From assembly GCF_047675955.1 (NCBI RefSeq), contig NC_132904.1:64909435-64973434 (forward strand): a DNA stretch of 64,000 nucleotides. Direction: 5' to 3'. Numbering within the stretch: position 1 is the stretch's first letter; each line of letters begins with the position of its first letter. This DNA is from Chlorocebus sabaeus. Its lineage: Eukaryota; Chordata; Mammalia; Primates; Cercopithecidae. This document shows, one piece after another, positions 14,401-27,636 of this stretch. Position numbers and translations under genes: made by a program. Below the pieces are notes generated by a model. The model worked only from the letters and a program-made list of their open reading frames with translations. It did no database searches and was not told the DNA's origin.

Positions 14401-15097
14401 GTCTGCTAACACTCTTCTCGTGAAATCTGCTAAGTGATATTTGGGAGCACACCAACGACTACAGTGAAAAAGGAAGTATCTTCAGATACAAACTGAAAAG
14501 AAGTGTTCTGAGAAACTGCATTGTGACCTGTGAATGCAACTCACAGAATTACACTTTTCTGTTCATTGATCAATTTGTTAACACAGTTTTCTTGAAATCT
14601 GCAGTGGGAAATTTCTTTGTCCAATGAAGCTTATGGTGACAAAGGAAATATCTTCAGATAAAAAGTAGAAAGAAACTTTCTGGGAAACTGCTTTGCAATG
14701 TGCGAATTCAACTCACTGAGATACAGCTGTATTTCATGGAGCTGTTTGCTCGTCCAGTTTTTGTTGAATAAGAGAACCGATATTTTGGATCGCTTGGAGA
14801 AGTATACAGCCAAAGTAAATAGCCCCAGATAGAAACGAGAAAGAAGATTTCTCAGAAATATCTTTCTGACCTCTGAGTTCATCTCACAGATTTCCACCTT
14901 TCTGTTCATGTAGCTGTTTGCTAACACTCTTCTCGTGGAATCTGCAAAGTGATAGTTGGGAGCACATTGAGGGCTTCAGTGAAAAAGGAAATACCTTCAG
15001 AAAAAAAAACTGAAAGGAAGCGTTCTGAGGAACTTCTATGTGACCTGTGCATTCATTTCACAGAGTTTCATCATTCTGTTCATATACTTGTTTGCTA

Positions 15098-15650
15098 CAC
15101 AAGAAAAGTCTTAGCGAACGGCTTCTTGAGGGGAAAGCTGTAACTCTGTGAGATGAATTCACAGATCACAAAGAAGTTTCTCAGAAAGCTTCTTTCTCAT
15201 TTTTATTGGAGGTTATTTCCTTTGGCCCTGTAGTCTTCAAGGGATCCAAAATATCAGTTCTCAGATTCCACAGAAATAAGGCTAACAAACAGCTCCACGA
15301 AATACCACTGTAACTCAGTGAGTGGAAGTCACACATCACAAAGCACTTTCTCAGAAAGCTTCTTTCCAGTTTTTATCTGATGATATTTTCTTTTTCACCA
15401 TAGCCCTCCATGGGCTTCCAAATATCACTTTGCAAATTCCACTAGAACAGTCTTAGCGAAAGGCTTCTTGAGGGAAAAGCTGTAACCCTGTGAGATGAAT
15501 TCACAGATCACAAAGAAGTTTCTCAGAAATCTTCTTTCTCATTTTTATCAGAGGATATTTCCTTTAGCCCTATAGTCTTCAAAGGGATCCGAAATATCAG
15601 TTCTCAGATTCCACAGAAATAAGGCTAGAAAACATGTCCATGAAATACAG
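15098..15650 (-). repeat. Short inverted alpha-satellite segment (microinversion)
   Basis: About 3.2 monomers in minus orientation embedded in plus-oriented array. The left switch occurs within 'tttgctacacaagaaaagtc' (plus 'tttgcta', then minus 'acaagaaaagtcttagc'). The right switch occurs within 'gaaatacagtgagaaagaag' (minus 'catgaaatacag', then plus 'gagaaagaagatttctgag'). Inside, 'agtcttagcgaacggcttcttgag' at about 15107 recurs as a near copy at about 15449, an offset of 341 bp, so the segment is a diverged dimer repeat. Its monomers ('tagtcttcaaagggatccg', 'ggctaacaaacagctccacg') differ from the neighbouring layer I copies. Confidence 0.85.
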
Positions 15651-18600
15651 TGAGAAAGAAGATTTCTGAGAAATGTCTTTTTGATCTCTGAGTTCATCTC
15701 ACAAAGTTTCAGCTTTCTGTTCATGTAGCTGTTTGCTAACACTCTTCTCTTGGAATCTACAAAGCGATATTTAAGAGTGCATTGAGGGCTACATTGAAAA
15801 AGGAAATATTTTCAGATAAAAACTGAAAGGAAACTTTCTGAGAAACTTCTGTGTGACCTATGCATTCATGTCAAAGAGTTCCACCTTTCTGGTCATGTAG
15901 TTGTTTGGTAACACTCTTCTCGTGAAATCTGCAATGTGTTATTTGGGAGCGCTTTGATGGCTACAGTGAAAAAGGAAATATCTTCAGATAAAAACTGAAA
16001 GGAAGCGTTCTGTGAAACATCTATGTGACCTGTGCATTCATGTCACAGAGTTCCACCTTTCTGTTCATGTGGCTGTTTGCTAACACTCTTCTCCTGGAAT
16101 CTGTAAAGTAACATTTCGGAGCCCATTGAGGGATACAGTGAAAAAGGAAATATCTTCAGATAAAATCTGAAAGGAAGCGTTCTGAGAAACCTCTAAGTGA
16201 CCTATGCATTCATCTCACAGAGTTCTACCTTTCTGTTCTTGTAGCTGTTTCCTAACACTCTTCTCGTGAAATCTGCTAAGTGGTGTTTTGGAGCGCTTTG
16301 ATGGCTATATGAAAAAGGAAATATCTTCACAGAAAACTGAAAAGAAGCGTTCTGAGAAACTGCATTGTGACACGTGAATGCAACTCACAGAGTTACACTT
16401 TTCTGTTAATTGATCAGTTTCCTAACACAGTTTTCTTGAAATCTACAGTGGGATTTTTCTTTGCCCAATGAAGCTTAGAGTGACAAAGGAAATATCTTCA
16501 GATAAAAAGTAGAAAGAATCTCTCTGAGAAGGTGCCGTGTGATGTGTGAACTCAAACACTGAGTTACAGCTGTATTTCGTGGAACTGTTTGCTAGTCCTG
16601 TTATTGTGGAATCTGAGTACTGCTATTTCGGATCGCTTTGAAGAGTGTACAACACACGGAAATATCCCCAGATAAAAACGAGAAAGTAGTTTTCTGAGAA
16701 ATGACTTTCTGATCTCTGAATTCATCTCACAGAGTTTCACCTTTCTCTTCATGTAGCTGTTTGCTAACACACTTCTCGTTGAATCTGTAAAGTGATATTT
16801 GAGAGCCCATTGCGGGCTACAGTGAAAAAGGAAATATCTTCAGATAAAAACTGAAAAGCACTGTTCTGAGAAACTGCATTGTGATCTGTGAATTCATCTC
16901 ACAGAGTTCCACCTTCCTGTGCAGGAAGCTGTCTGCTGACACTCTTCTGGTGGAATCTGCAAAATGATATTTGGGAGCAGATTGAGGGATACAATGAAAA
17001 AGGAAATATCTTCTGATAAAAACTGCATAGAAGCGTTCTGAGGGACTTCTAGGTGATCTGCGAATATATTTCACAGACGTCCACCTTTCTGTTCATGTAG
17101 CCTTTTTCTAACACTCTTCTGGAATCTGCAAAATGATATTTGGGATAGCATTTAGGGTTACAGTGAAAAAGGAAATATCTTCAGATGAAACCTGGAAAGA
17201 ACCGTTCTCAGAAAGTGCTTTGTGATATGTAAATGCATTTCACAGAGTTACACATTTCTTTTCATTGATCAGTTTGCTAACTCTCTTTTCTTCAAATCTG
17301 CAATGGGATATTTCTTTGCACAAAGAAGCTTGCGGTGACAAAGGAAATATACTCAAACAAAAAGTAGAAAGAAGCTTTGTGGGAAACTGCTTTGTGATGT
17401 GTGGATTCAACTCACTGAGTTGCAGCTATATTTCGTGGAACTGTTTGCTAGTCCTGTTTTTGTGGAATCTGAGAACGGATATTTCAGATCCCTTTGAAGA
17501 GTATACATCCCAAGGAAATATCGCCACATAAAAACGAGAAATAAGTTCTCTGAGAAATGTCTTTCTTACTCTGAATTCATGTCACAGAGTTTCACCTTTC
17601 TGTTCATGTAGCTGTTTGCTAACCCTCTTCTCGTGGAATCTGCTAAGTGATATTTGGGAGTGCATTGATGGCTACAGTGAAAAAGGAAATATCTTCAGAT
17701 AAAAACTGAGAAGAAGCCTTTTGAGAAACTGCATTGTGACCTGTGAATGCAACTCACAGTGCTACACTTCTCTGTTCATTGATCAGTTTTCTAACACTGT
17801 TTTCTTGGAATCTACAATGGGATATTTCTTTGCCCAATAAAGCTTACGGTGAGAAAGGAAATATCTTCAGATAAAAAGTAGAAAGAATCTTTCTGAGAAA
17901 CTGCTTTGTGATGTGTGAATTGAGCTCACTAAGTTACAGCTGTATTTCGTGGAGCTGTTTGCTGGTCCTGTTTTAGTGGAATCTAAGACCTGATATTTTC
18001 AATTGCTTCAAATATACCTCCAAAGGAAATATCCTCAGATAAAAACAAGAAAGCAGTTTTCTGAGAAATTTCTTTCTAATCTGTGAATTCCTCTGACAGA
18101 ATTCCACCTTCATGCTCATGAAGCTGTTTCCTAACACTCTTCTGGTGGAATCTGCAAAGTGATATTTGGGAGCGCATTGAGGGCTACAGTGAAAAATGAA
18201 ATATCTTCAGATAAAAATTGAAAAGAAGCGTTCTGAGAAACTGCATTGTGATCTGTGAGTTCATCTCACAGAGTTCCACCTTTCCGTTCAAGTAGCTGTT
18301 TGCTAACATTCTTCTCCTGGAATCTGCATAGTGATATTTGGGAGTGCATTGAGGGCTACAGTGAAAAACAATGTATCTTCAGATAAAAATGGAAAAGAAG
18401 CGTTCTGAGAAACTGCATTGTGACGTGTGAATGCAACTCATAGAGTTACACTTCTCTGTTCATTGATCAGTTTTCTAACACTGTTTTCTGCAAATCTGCA
18501 GTGGGATATTTCTTTGCCAAATGAAGCTTATGGTGACAAAGGCAATATCTTCAGATAAAAAGTAGAAAGTAGCTTTCTGAGAAACTGATTTGTGATGTAT

Positions 18601-20741
18601 GAATTCAACTCACTGAGTTACAGCTGTATTAAGTGGAGCTGTTTGATAGACCTGTTTCTGTGGAATCTAAGACCTGATATTTTCGGTCACTTTGAATACT
18701 ATATGGACAAAGGAAATATCCTCAGATAAAAATGACAAAGAAGTTTTATGAGAAATTTCTTTCTGTTCTGTGAATTCATTTGACAGAGTTCCACCTTTCT
18801 GTTCATGGAACTGTTTGCTAACACTCTAATCGTGGAATCTACAATGTGTAATTGGGAACACATTGAGGGCTATGGTGGAAAAGCAAATATAATCAGATAA
18901 AAACGAGAAAGAAATTTTCTGAGAAACTTCTTTGTGATATGTGAATTCATCTCACAGAGTTCCACCATTGTGTTCATGAAGCCGTTTGCTAACACTGTTC
19001 TCGTGGAAACTGCAAAGTGATATGTGGGAGCGCATTAGGGCTATGGTGAAAAAGAAAACCGCCAGACATAAAACCTGGAAAGAACCGTTCTGAGAAACTG
19101 CTTTGTGATGTGTGAATGCAACTCACAGAGTTACACTTTTCTTTTTATTGATCAGTTTGGTAACAGTTTTCTTCAAATCTGCAGTGGGATATTTCTTTCC
19201 CCAATCAAGCTTACTATGACAAAGGAAATATCTTGAGATAAAAAGTAGAAGGAAGCTTTCTGAGAAACTGCTTTGTGAAGTGTGAACTCAACTCACTGAG
19301 TTACAGCTGTATTTCGTGGAGCTGTTTGCTGCACCTGTTTTTCTGGAAACTAAGACCTGATATTTTCAATTGCTTTGAGTACTATACGGCCAAAGGAAAT
19401 ATCCTCAGATAAAAATGACAAAGAAATTTTCTGAGAAATTTCTTTCCAATCTGTGAATTCATGTGACAGAGTTCCACCTTCCTGTTCATGAAGCTCTTTG
19501 GTAACACTTCTGGTGGAATCTGCAAAGTGACAATTGGGAGCAAATTGAGGGATACAGTGAAAAACGAAATGTCTTCAGATAAAAACTGAAAAGAAGCGTT
19601 CTGAGAAACTTGTATGTGATCTGCGAATTCATCTCACAGAGTTCTACTTTTCTGTTCATGTAGCTGTTTGCTAACAGTTTTCTCCTGGAATCTGCAAAGT
19701 GATATTTGGGAGCCCATTGCGGGCTATTGTGGAAAAGGAAATATAATCAGATAAAAACGAGAAAGAAGTTTTCTGAGAAACTTCTTTGTGATTTGTGAAT
19801 TCATGTCGCAGAGTTCCACCTTTGTGTTCATGAAGCCGTTTGCTAACACTGTTCTCGTGGAAACTGCAAAGCGGCACTTGGGAGTGCATGAGGGCTATGG
19901 TGACAAAGAAAATATCCACAGACAAAACCTGGAAAGAACCGTTCTGAGAAACTGCTTTGTGTTATATGAATGCAACTCACAGAGTTACACATTTCTTTCC
20001 ATTGATCACTTTGCTATCTCTCTTTTCTTCAAATCTGCAATGGGATATTTCTTTGCCCAATCAAGTTTGTGGTGACAAAGGAAATATACTCAAACAAAAA
20101 GTAGAAAGAAATTTTCTGAGAAACTGTTTTGGGATGTGTGAATTCAACTCACTGAGTTATAACTGTATTTCATGGAACTGTTTGCTAGTCCTGTTTTTGT
20201 GGAATCTGAGAACTGATATTTTGGATCACTTTGAAGAGTATACAGCCCAAAGAAATATCCCCAGATAAAAACGAGAAAGAAGTTTTCTGAGAAATGTCTC
20301 TCTGATGTTTGAATTCATCTCACAGAGTTTCATCTTTCTCTTCATGTAGCTGTTTGCTAACACTTTCCTCATGGAATCTGCAAAGTGATATTTGGGAGCG
20401 CATTGAGGGCTACAGTGAAAAAGAATATATCTTCAGATAAACACTGAAAAGAAGCATTCTGAGAAACTGCATTGTGACGTGTGAAAGCAAATTACAGAGT
20501 TTAACTTTTCTCTTCATTGATCAGTTTGCTAACACAGTTTTCTTGCAATTTGCAGTGGGATATTTACTTGCCCAATGAAGCTTGTGGTGACAAAGGAAAT
20601 ATACTCAAACAAACAGTAAAAAGAAGCTTTCTGAGAAACTGCTTTGTGATATGTGATTTCAACTCACTGAGTTACAGCTGTATTTCATGGAGCTGTTTGC
20701 TAGTCCATTTTTTGTTGAATCTGGGAACTGATATTTCGGAT
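15651..20741 (+). repeat. Alpha-satellite block 4a, layer I continuation, plus orientation
   Basis: Plus-oriented layer I monomers, more mixed than in block 2. A, B and C classes are still recognisable ('gagtatacagcccaaag', 'gaagcttatggtgac', 'gagggctacagtgaaaaa'). A B-type variant with the private string 'aaatatactcaaacaaa' occurs near 17345, 20085 and 20600. The last two are about three monomers apart, the first two about 16. A five-monomer duplication is visible at 18.88 and 19.74 kb. The block ends within a hybrid monomer at about 20741. No gene is visible. Confidence 0.93.
18885..20590 (+). repeat. Five-monomer (about 854 bp) tandem duplication
   Basis: The private string 'aaatataatcag' occurs at 18885 and 19739, 854 bp apart. 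It is followed in both copies by the same unusual neighbours: 'gtgttcatgaagccgtttgc', 'ctcgtggaaactgcaaag', then 'aacctggaaagaaccgttctg'. The order and shared rare variants indicate duplication of a block of five monomers. The outer limits are approximate; I traced the match for about 1.5 monomers on each copy. Confidence 0.65.
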
Positions 20742-20747
20742 CTCTAT

Positions 20748-23700
20748 GAAGTCTTCTCAGACAGAGGAAATATCTTCAGATAAAAGCCAGAAATAAGCTT
20801 TCTGAGAAACTACTTTTTAATGGCTGAATTCATCTCACAGGGTGACACATTTCTCTTCATGAAGCAGTTTGCTAACACTGTTTTCGTGGAATCTGTATAG
20901 TGATATTTGGGAGCGCATTGAGGCCTATGGTGAAACAGGAAATATCCTCAGATGAAAACTAGAAGGAAACTTTCTGAGAAACCACTTTATGATGTGTGAG
21001 TTTATTTTAGAGAGTTATACTTTGACATCATGGAGCAGTCTATTACCACTGTCTTTGGGGAATGTGAGAAGAGATATATTGGATCACATTGAGGCCTATG
21101 CGGAGAAAGGAAATATTCTCAATTAAAAACGTGAAAGAATCTTTCTGAGAAACTTCTTTGTGATGTGTGAATTCATCTCAGAGAGATACACCTTAGTCTT
21201 CATGGAGTAGTTTGCTAACACTGTATTGTGTAAACTGCAACAGGATATTTGGGAGTGCAATGAGGCCTGTGGTAAAAAAGGAAATATCCTCAGATGAAAA
21301 CTGGAAAAAAGCTTTCTGAGAAACTGCTTTGTGATGTGTGAATTCATATCATAGAGTTACAAGTTTCTCTCCATTAATGAGTTTCCCAACATAGTTTTCG
21401 TGGAATGTGCAAAGTGACATTTCGGAGCACATTGAGGTTTGTGGTGAAAAGGGAAATAACCTCAGATGAAAACTGGAAAGAACATTTCTGAGAAACTGCT
21501 ATCTGATGGGTGAATTCATCTCACAGAGATACAATATCTTTTCATGGAACATTGTGTTACCTCTATTTTTGTTGAGTCTGGGAAGGGATATTTGCATTCG
21601 CTATGAAGGTTATATAGTCAAAGGAAGTAGCCTCAATTAAAAAAGGTGAAAGAAGATTTCTGCGAAACTGCTCTGTGATGTATGAATTCATTTCACAGAG
21701 TTAAACCACTCTTTGATGGAGGAGCTTGCTAGCGCTGTTTTTGTGCAATCTCAGAAGTGATATCTTGAATATGGTTGAATCCCATGGTGAAAAATGAAAT
21801 ATCCTCAGATAAAAACTCCACAGAGGCCTTCTGAGAAACTGCTTTGTTGTGGGAGAATTCAGCTCACAGAGTGACAGCATTGTTTTCAGTGAGAAGCTTG
21901 TTAAGAGTGATTTCGCAGAATGTGCAATGAGACACACAGGGGCTCTTTGAGACCACAAATAGCCTCAGCTGAAAAAAGCAAGAAGCTTTCTGAGAAACTG
22001 TTTGTGATGTGTGAATTCAACTCACTGAATTACACCTGTGTTTGGTGGAGCCGTTTGCTAGCCCTGATTTTGTGGAATCTGACAATGGATATTTCAAATT
22101 GATTTGAAGACTATTCGGCCAAAGGAAATATCCTCGGATAAAAAGCAGAATGAAGCTTTCTGAGAAACTGCCTTGTGATGTGTGAATTCATCTCTCACAG
22201 TTACACATGTATTTCATGGAACCGTTTGCTAGCCGTGTTTTTGTGGAATTGCAGAAGTGATATTTTGGATTGCTATAAAGACTCCTCAGACAGAGGAAAT
22301 ATCCTCAGATAAAAGCCAGAAAGAAACTTTTTGAGTAACTGCTTTTTCATGGCTGAATTCATCTCACAGAGTGACACCTTTCGCTTCATGAAGCAGTATG
22401 CTAGCACTGTTTTTGTGGAATCTGCATAGTGATATTTGAGAGCACATTGAGGCCTATGGTGAAACAGGAAATATCCTTAGATGAAAACTAGAAGGAAGCT
22501 TTCTGAGAAACCACTTTATGATGTGTGAGTTTATTTTAGAGAGTTATACTTTGACATCATGGAGCAGTCTATTACCACTGTCTTTGGGGAATGTGAGAAG
22601 AGATATATTGGATCGCATTGAGGCCTATGCGGAGAAAGGAAATATTCTCAATTAAAAACGTGAAAGAATCTTTCTGAGAAACTTCTTTGTGATGTGTGAA
22701 TTCATGTCAGAGGGTTACACTTTAGTCTTCATGGAGCAGTTTGCTAACACTGTTTTCGTGGAAACTGCAACATGATATTTGGGAGTGCAATGAGACCTGT
22801 GGTGAAAAAGGAAATATCCTCAGACGAAAACTGGAAAGAAGCTTTCTGAGAAACTTCTTTGTGATGTGTAAATTCATGTCACAGACCTACACTTTTCTCT
22901 TCGTGAAGCAGTTTGCTAACACAGTTTTCTTGGAATCTGCATAGTGATATTTGGAAGCGCATTGAAGCCTGTGGTGAAAAAGGAAATATCCTCAGATGAA
23001 AACTGGAAAGAAGCTTTCTGAGAAACTTCTTTGTGATGTGTGAATTCATCTCACAGAGTTACACCTTTCTCCACATGAAGCAGTTTTCTAGCACTGTTTT
23101 CATGGAATCTGAAATGTGATATTTTGTAGTGCATTGAGGGATATGGTGAAAAAGGATATATCCTCAGATGAAAAGTTTAAAGAAGCATTCTCAGAAACTG
23201 CATTGTGATGTGTGAATTCAACTCACAGAGTTATAGTGTTCTTCTCATTCATCAGTTTGCTAACTCTCTTTCACTGAAATCTACAATATGATATTTCTTA
23301 GCGTCATGAAGCATACTGTGACAAAGGAAATATCCTCAGATAAAAACTAGACAAAAGCTTTCTGAGAAACTGCTTTGTGATGTGTGATTTCATCACACAG
23401 GCTTTCACGTTTCTCTCCATGAAGCAGTTTCTTAACACAGTTTTTGTGGAATCTGCATAGTGATATTTTCGAGCACATTGAGGCCTGTGGAAAAAAGGAA
23501 ACATCCTCACATGAAAACTAGAAGGAAAGTTTCTGAGAAACTGCTATCTGATGTGTGAATTCATCTCACAGAGATACTTTTCTTTCATGGAGCATTGTGT
23601 TACCACTCTTTGTGATGAGTCTGGGAAGGGATATTTGCATTCGCTATGAAGGCTATTCAGGCAAAGGAAACATTCTGAGCTAAAAAAAATGTGAAATAAG

Positions 23701-25858
23701 CTTTCTGCGAAACTTCTCTATGATGTGTGAATTTATTTCAGAGAGTTAAACCACTCTTTGATGGAGGTGTTTGCTAGCACTGTTTTTGTGGAATGTCAGA
23801 AGTGATATCTCGAATATTTTTGAACTCCCTGGTAAAAAATGAAATATCCTCAGATAAAAATTGCACAGAGGCCTTCTGAGAAACTACTTTGTTGTGGGAG
23901 AATTCAGCTCACAGAGTGACAGCATTGTTTTCAGTGAGAAGCTTGCTAAGAGTGTTTTCACAGAATGTGCAATGAGACACACGGGGGTGCTTTGAGACCA
24001 CAAATAGCCTCAACTGAAAAAAGCAAGAAGTTTTCTGAGAAACTGTTGGCGATGTGTGACTTCAACTCACTGAATTACACCTGCATTTCATGGAGCCGTT
24101 TGCTAGCCCTGATTTTGTGGAATCTGAGAACGGATATTTCAAATCGCTTTGAAGAGTATATGGCCAAAGAAACTATCCTCGGGTAAAAAGCAGAATGAAG
24201 CTTTCTGAGAAACTGCCTTGTGATGTGTGAATTCATCTCTCACAGTTACACATGTATTTCGTGGAACTGTTTGCTAGCCATGTTTTTGTGGAATCTCCGA
24301 AGTGATATTTTGGATCACTATGAAGACTCCACAGACAGAGGAAATATCCTCAGAGAAAAACCAGAAAGAAGCTTTCTGAGAAACTGCTTTGTGATGGGTG
24401 AATTAATCTCACCTAGTGACACCCTTCTCTTCATGAAGCAGTTTGCTAACACTGTTTCCGTGGAATGTGCATAGTGATATTTGGGAGCCCATTGAGGCCT
24501 ATGGTGAAACAGTAAATATCCTTAGGTGAAAACTAGAAGGAAGCTTTCTGAGAAACTGCTTTATAATGTGTGAGTTCATTTTAGAGAGTTATACTTTCAC
24601 ATCATGGAGCAGTCTATTACCACTGTCTTTGGGGAATGTGAGAAAGGATATATTGGATTGCATTGAGGACTATGCTGAGAAAGGAAATATTCTCAATTAA
24701 AAACGTGAGTTTTTCTGAGAAATGTCTTTGTGATGTGTGAATTCATGTCAGAGAGTTACACCTCAGTCTTCATGGAGCAGTTTGCTAACACTGTTTTCGT
24801 GGAGACTGCAACGTGATATTTGGGACTGCACCAAGGCCTGGGATGAAAAAGAAAATATCCTCAGATGAAAACTGGAAAGAAGCTTTCTGAGGCACTGCAT
24901 TGTGTTCTGTGAATGCTACTCACAGACTTTACTGTTATTTTCATTGATCAGTTTGCCAACACTGTTTTCTTGAAATCTGCAATGAGATATTTCTTAGTGC
25001 CATGAAGCTTATGGTGACAAAGGAAATATCCTCTGATATAAACGAGATAAAAGCTTTCTGAGAAACTGTTTTGTAATGTTTGTATTCATCTCACAGAGTC
25101 ACACATGTGTTTCAAGGAGTAGTTTACTAACACTCTTATTGTGGAATCTGAGAAGTGATATTTTGGATCACTATGAAGACTCTTCTGACGCAGGAAATAT
25201 CCTCAGATGAAAGATGGAAGGAAGCGCTCTGAGAAACTTCTTTGTGATGCCTGACTTCATCTCACAGGGTTACACCTTTCTCTTCATGAAGCAGTTTGCT
25301 AACACTGTTTTCCTGGAATCTGAAAAGTGATATTTGGAATCACAATGAGGGATACGATGAAAAAGCATATAACCTCGGATGAAAAGTTTAAAGAATCGTT
25401 CTGAGTCACTGCATTGTGATATGAGAATGTAACTCACATAGTTTCAGCGTCCTTTCCATTATTCAGTTTGCTACCACTCTTTCCTTGAAATCTACAATGG
25501 GATATTTCTTAGTGCCATGAAGCTTTCGGTGACAAAAGAAATATCCTCCGATAAAAACTAGACAGAAGCTTTCTGAGAAACTGTGTGTGATGTGTGAATT
25601 CATGTCACAGGTTTACACGTTTCTCTCCATGAAGCAGTTTTGTAACACAGTTTTTGTGGAATCTGCAGAGTGATATTTGGGAGTGCTTTGAGGCCTGTGG
25701 TGAAAAAGAAAATATCCTCAGATGAAAACGGGAAAGGTTTCTGAGAAACTGTTTTCTGTTGTGTGAATTCATCACACAGAGATACACTTGTATTTCGTGG
25801 AGCCGTTTTCTAGCCCTACTTTTGTTGAATCTGAGAAGTCATGTTTTGGATCGCTATG
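20748..25858 (+). repeat. Layer II higher-order repeat: 9-, 12- and 9-monomer units
   Basis: Two markers agree. 'gaagactcctcagacagag'-type strings occur at about 20748, 22275, 24322 and 25858 (spacings 1527, 2047, 1536). 'tattaccactgtctttgg' or a close variant occurs at 21041, 22570, 24615 and 26151 (spacings 1529, 2045, 1536). These equal 9, 12 and 9 monomers. Units 1 and 2 share the same order, including the rare 'cattcgctatgaagg' monomer and the 'gagaccacaaatagcctca' monomer; unit 2 has three extra monomers (about 22.9-23.4 kb). Unit 3 diverges in its second half and lacks the 'gagaccac' monomer. Confidence 0.8.
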
Positions 25859-27292
25859 AAGACTCCTCAGACAGAGAAAATATCCTCAGATAAAAACCAG
25901 AAAGAAGCTTTCTGAGAAACTGCTTTGTGATGTGTGAATTCACCTCACAGATCGACACCTTTGTCTTCATGAAGCCGTTTTCTAACTCTGTTTTTGTGGA
26001 ATCTGCAAAGTAATGTTTGGAAGCACATTGAGTCCTATGGTGAAACATGAAATATCCTTAGATGAGAACTGGAAGGAAGCTTTCTGAGAAACCGCTTTAT
26101 GATATGTGAGTTCATTTTAAAGAATTACACTTTCACATCATGGAGCAGTCTATTAACACTATCTTTGGGGAATGTGAGAAGCGATATAATGGATCACATT
26201 GAGGCATACGCTGAGCAAGGAAATATTCTCAATTAAAAACGTGAAAGAATGTTTCTGAGAATCTTCTTTCAGATATGTTAATTCGTTTTAGTGAGTTATA
26301 CCTTAGTGTTCATAGATCAGTTTGCTAACACTGTTTTCGTGGAAAGCGCAACTTGATATTTGGGAGTGCATTGAGGCCTGTGGTGAAAAAGGAAATATCC
26401 TCAGATGAAAACTGGAATGAAACGTTCTGAGAAACTACATTGTGATGTGTGACCGCACCTCACAGACTTACACTGTTCTTTTCATTGATCAGTTTGCCAA
26501 CACTGTTATCTTGAAATCTGCAATGGGATATTTCTTAGTGCCTTGAAGCTTATGGTGACAAAAGAAGTATCTTCCGATAAAAATGAGAAAGAAGCTTTCT
26601 GAGAAAATGCTTTATGATGTGTGAATTTATCTCACAGAGTAAAATTTCACTTCATGGAGCAGTCTGTTACCACCGTCTTTGGGCAATCTTAGAGGGGATA
26701 TTATGGATCACATTGAAGCCTACGCTGACAAAGGAAATATCCTCAAGTAAAAACGAGAAGGAATCTTTCTGAGAAACTTCTCTGTGACATGTGAATTCAT
26801 TTCACAGAGTTACTCATTTCTCTTCATGAAGTAGTTTGCTAACACTGTTTTAGTGGAATCTGCAAAGTGATATTTGGGAACACATTGAGGCCTATGGTTT
26901 AAAAGGAAATATTCTCTCATAAAAACGAGACAGAAGTTTTCTGAGAAACTTCTTTGTGACGTGTGAATTCATCTCACAGAGTTACACCTTTCTCTCAATG
27001 AAGAAGTTGGCTAACACAGTTTTCATGGAATCAGCAAAGTGATATTTGGGAATGCTTTGAGTCCTATGGTGAAAAGGAAATATCCTCAGATAAAAACCAG
27101 AAAGAAGCTTTCTGAGAAACTGCTTTTTATGTGCGAATTCTCCTCACAGAGTTACACTTTCGTTTGATGGAGCAGTCTGTTACCACTGTTTCTGGGCAAT
27201 TTGTGAAGCAATAATTTGGATCACATTGAAACCTATGTTGACAAAGGAAATATCCTCAGATAAAAACTTGAAAGAAGCTTTCTGAGAAAATA

Positions 27293-27636
27293 CTTTGTGA
27301 TGTGTGAATTCATCTCACAGAGATAAACTTTTCTCTTCATTGAGCAGTTTACTCACACAGTTTTCCTGGAATCCGTAAAGTGATATTTGGGAATGTATTG
27401 AAGCCTATGGTGAAAAAGGAAATATCCTCAGATAAAAACTAGAAAGAAGCTTTCTGAGAAACTGCTTTGTGATGTGTGAATTCATCTCACAGAGATAAAC
27501 TTTTCTCTTCATTGAGCAGTTTACTCACACAGTTTTCCTGGAATCCGTAAAGTGATATTTGGGAATGTATTGAAGCCTATGGTGAAAAAGGAAATATCCT
27601 CAGATAAAAACTAGAAAGAAGCTTTCTGAGAAACTG
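27293..27636 (+). repeat. Perfect 172-bp tandem duplication of one monomer
   Basis: 27293-27464 and 27465-27636 appear identical base for base over 172 bp, both starting 'ctttgtgatgtgtgaattc' and ending 'tttctgagaaactg'. Neighbouring monomers differ at many positions, so this pair is far younger than the surrounding array. Unequal crossing-over or replication slippage by one monomer is the likely cause; an assembly duplication is possible. Confidence 0.9.
27405..27421 (-). promoter_or_regulatory. pJ-alpha-like A-box motif (example in plus array)
   Basis: 'ctatggtgaaaaaggaa' is the reverse complement of the 17-bp pJ-alpha-binding motif TTCCTTTTYCACCRTAG known from type-A alpha monomers. It occupies the monomer position where type-B monomers carry the CENP-B box. 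Exact or near copies recur in many monomers across the window; this is one exact example. Binding in this species is not shown by sequence alone. Confidence 0.6.
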
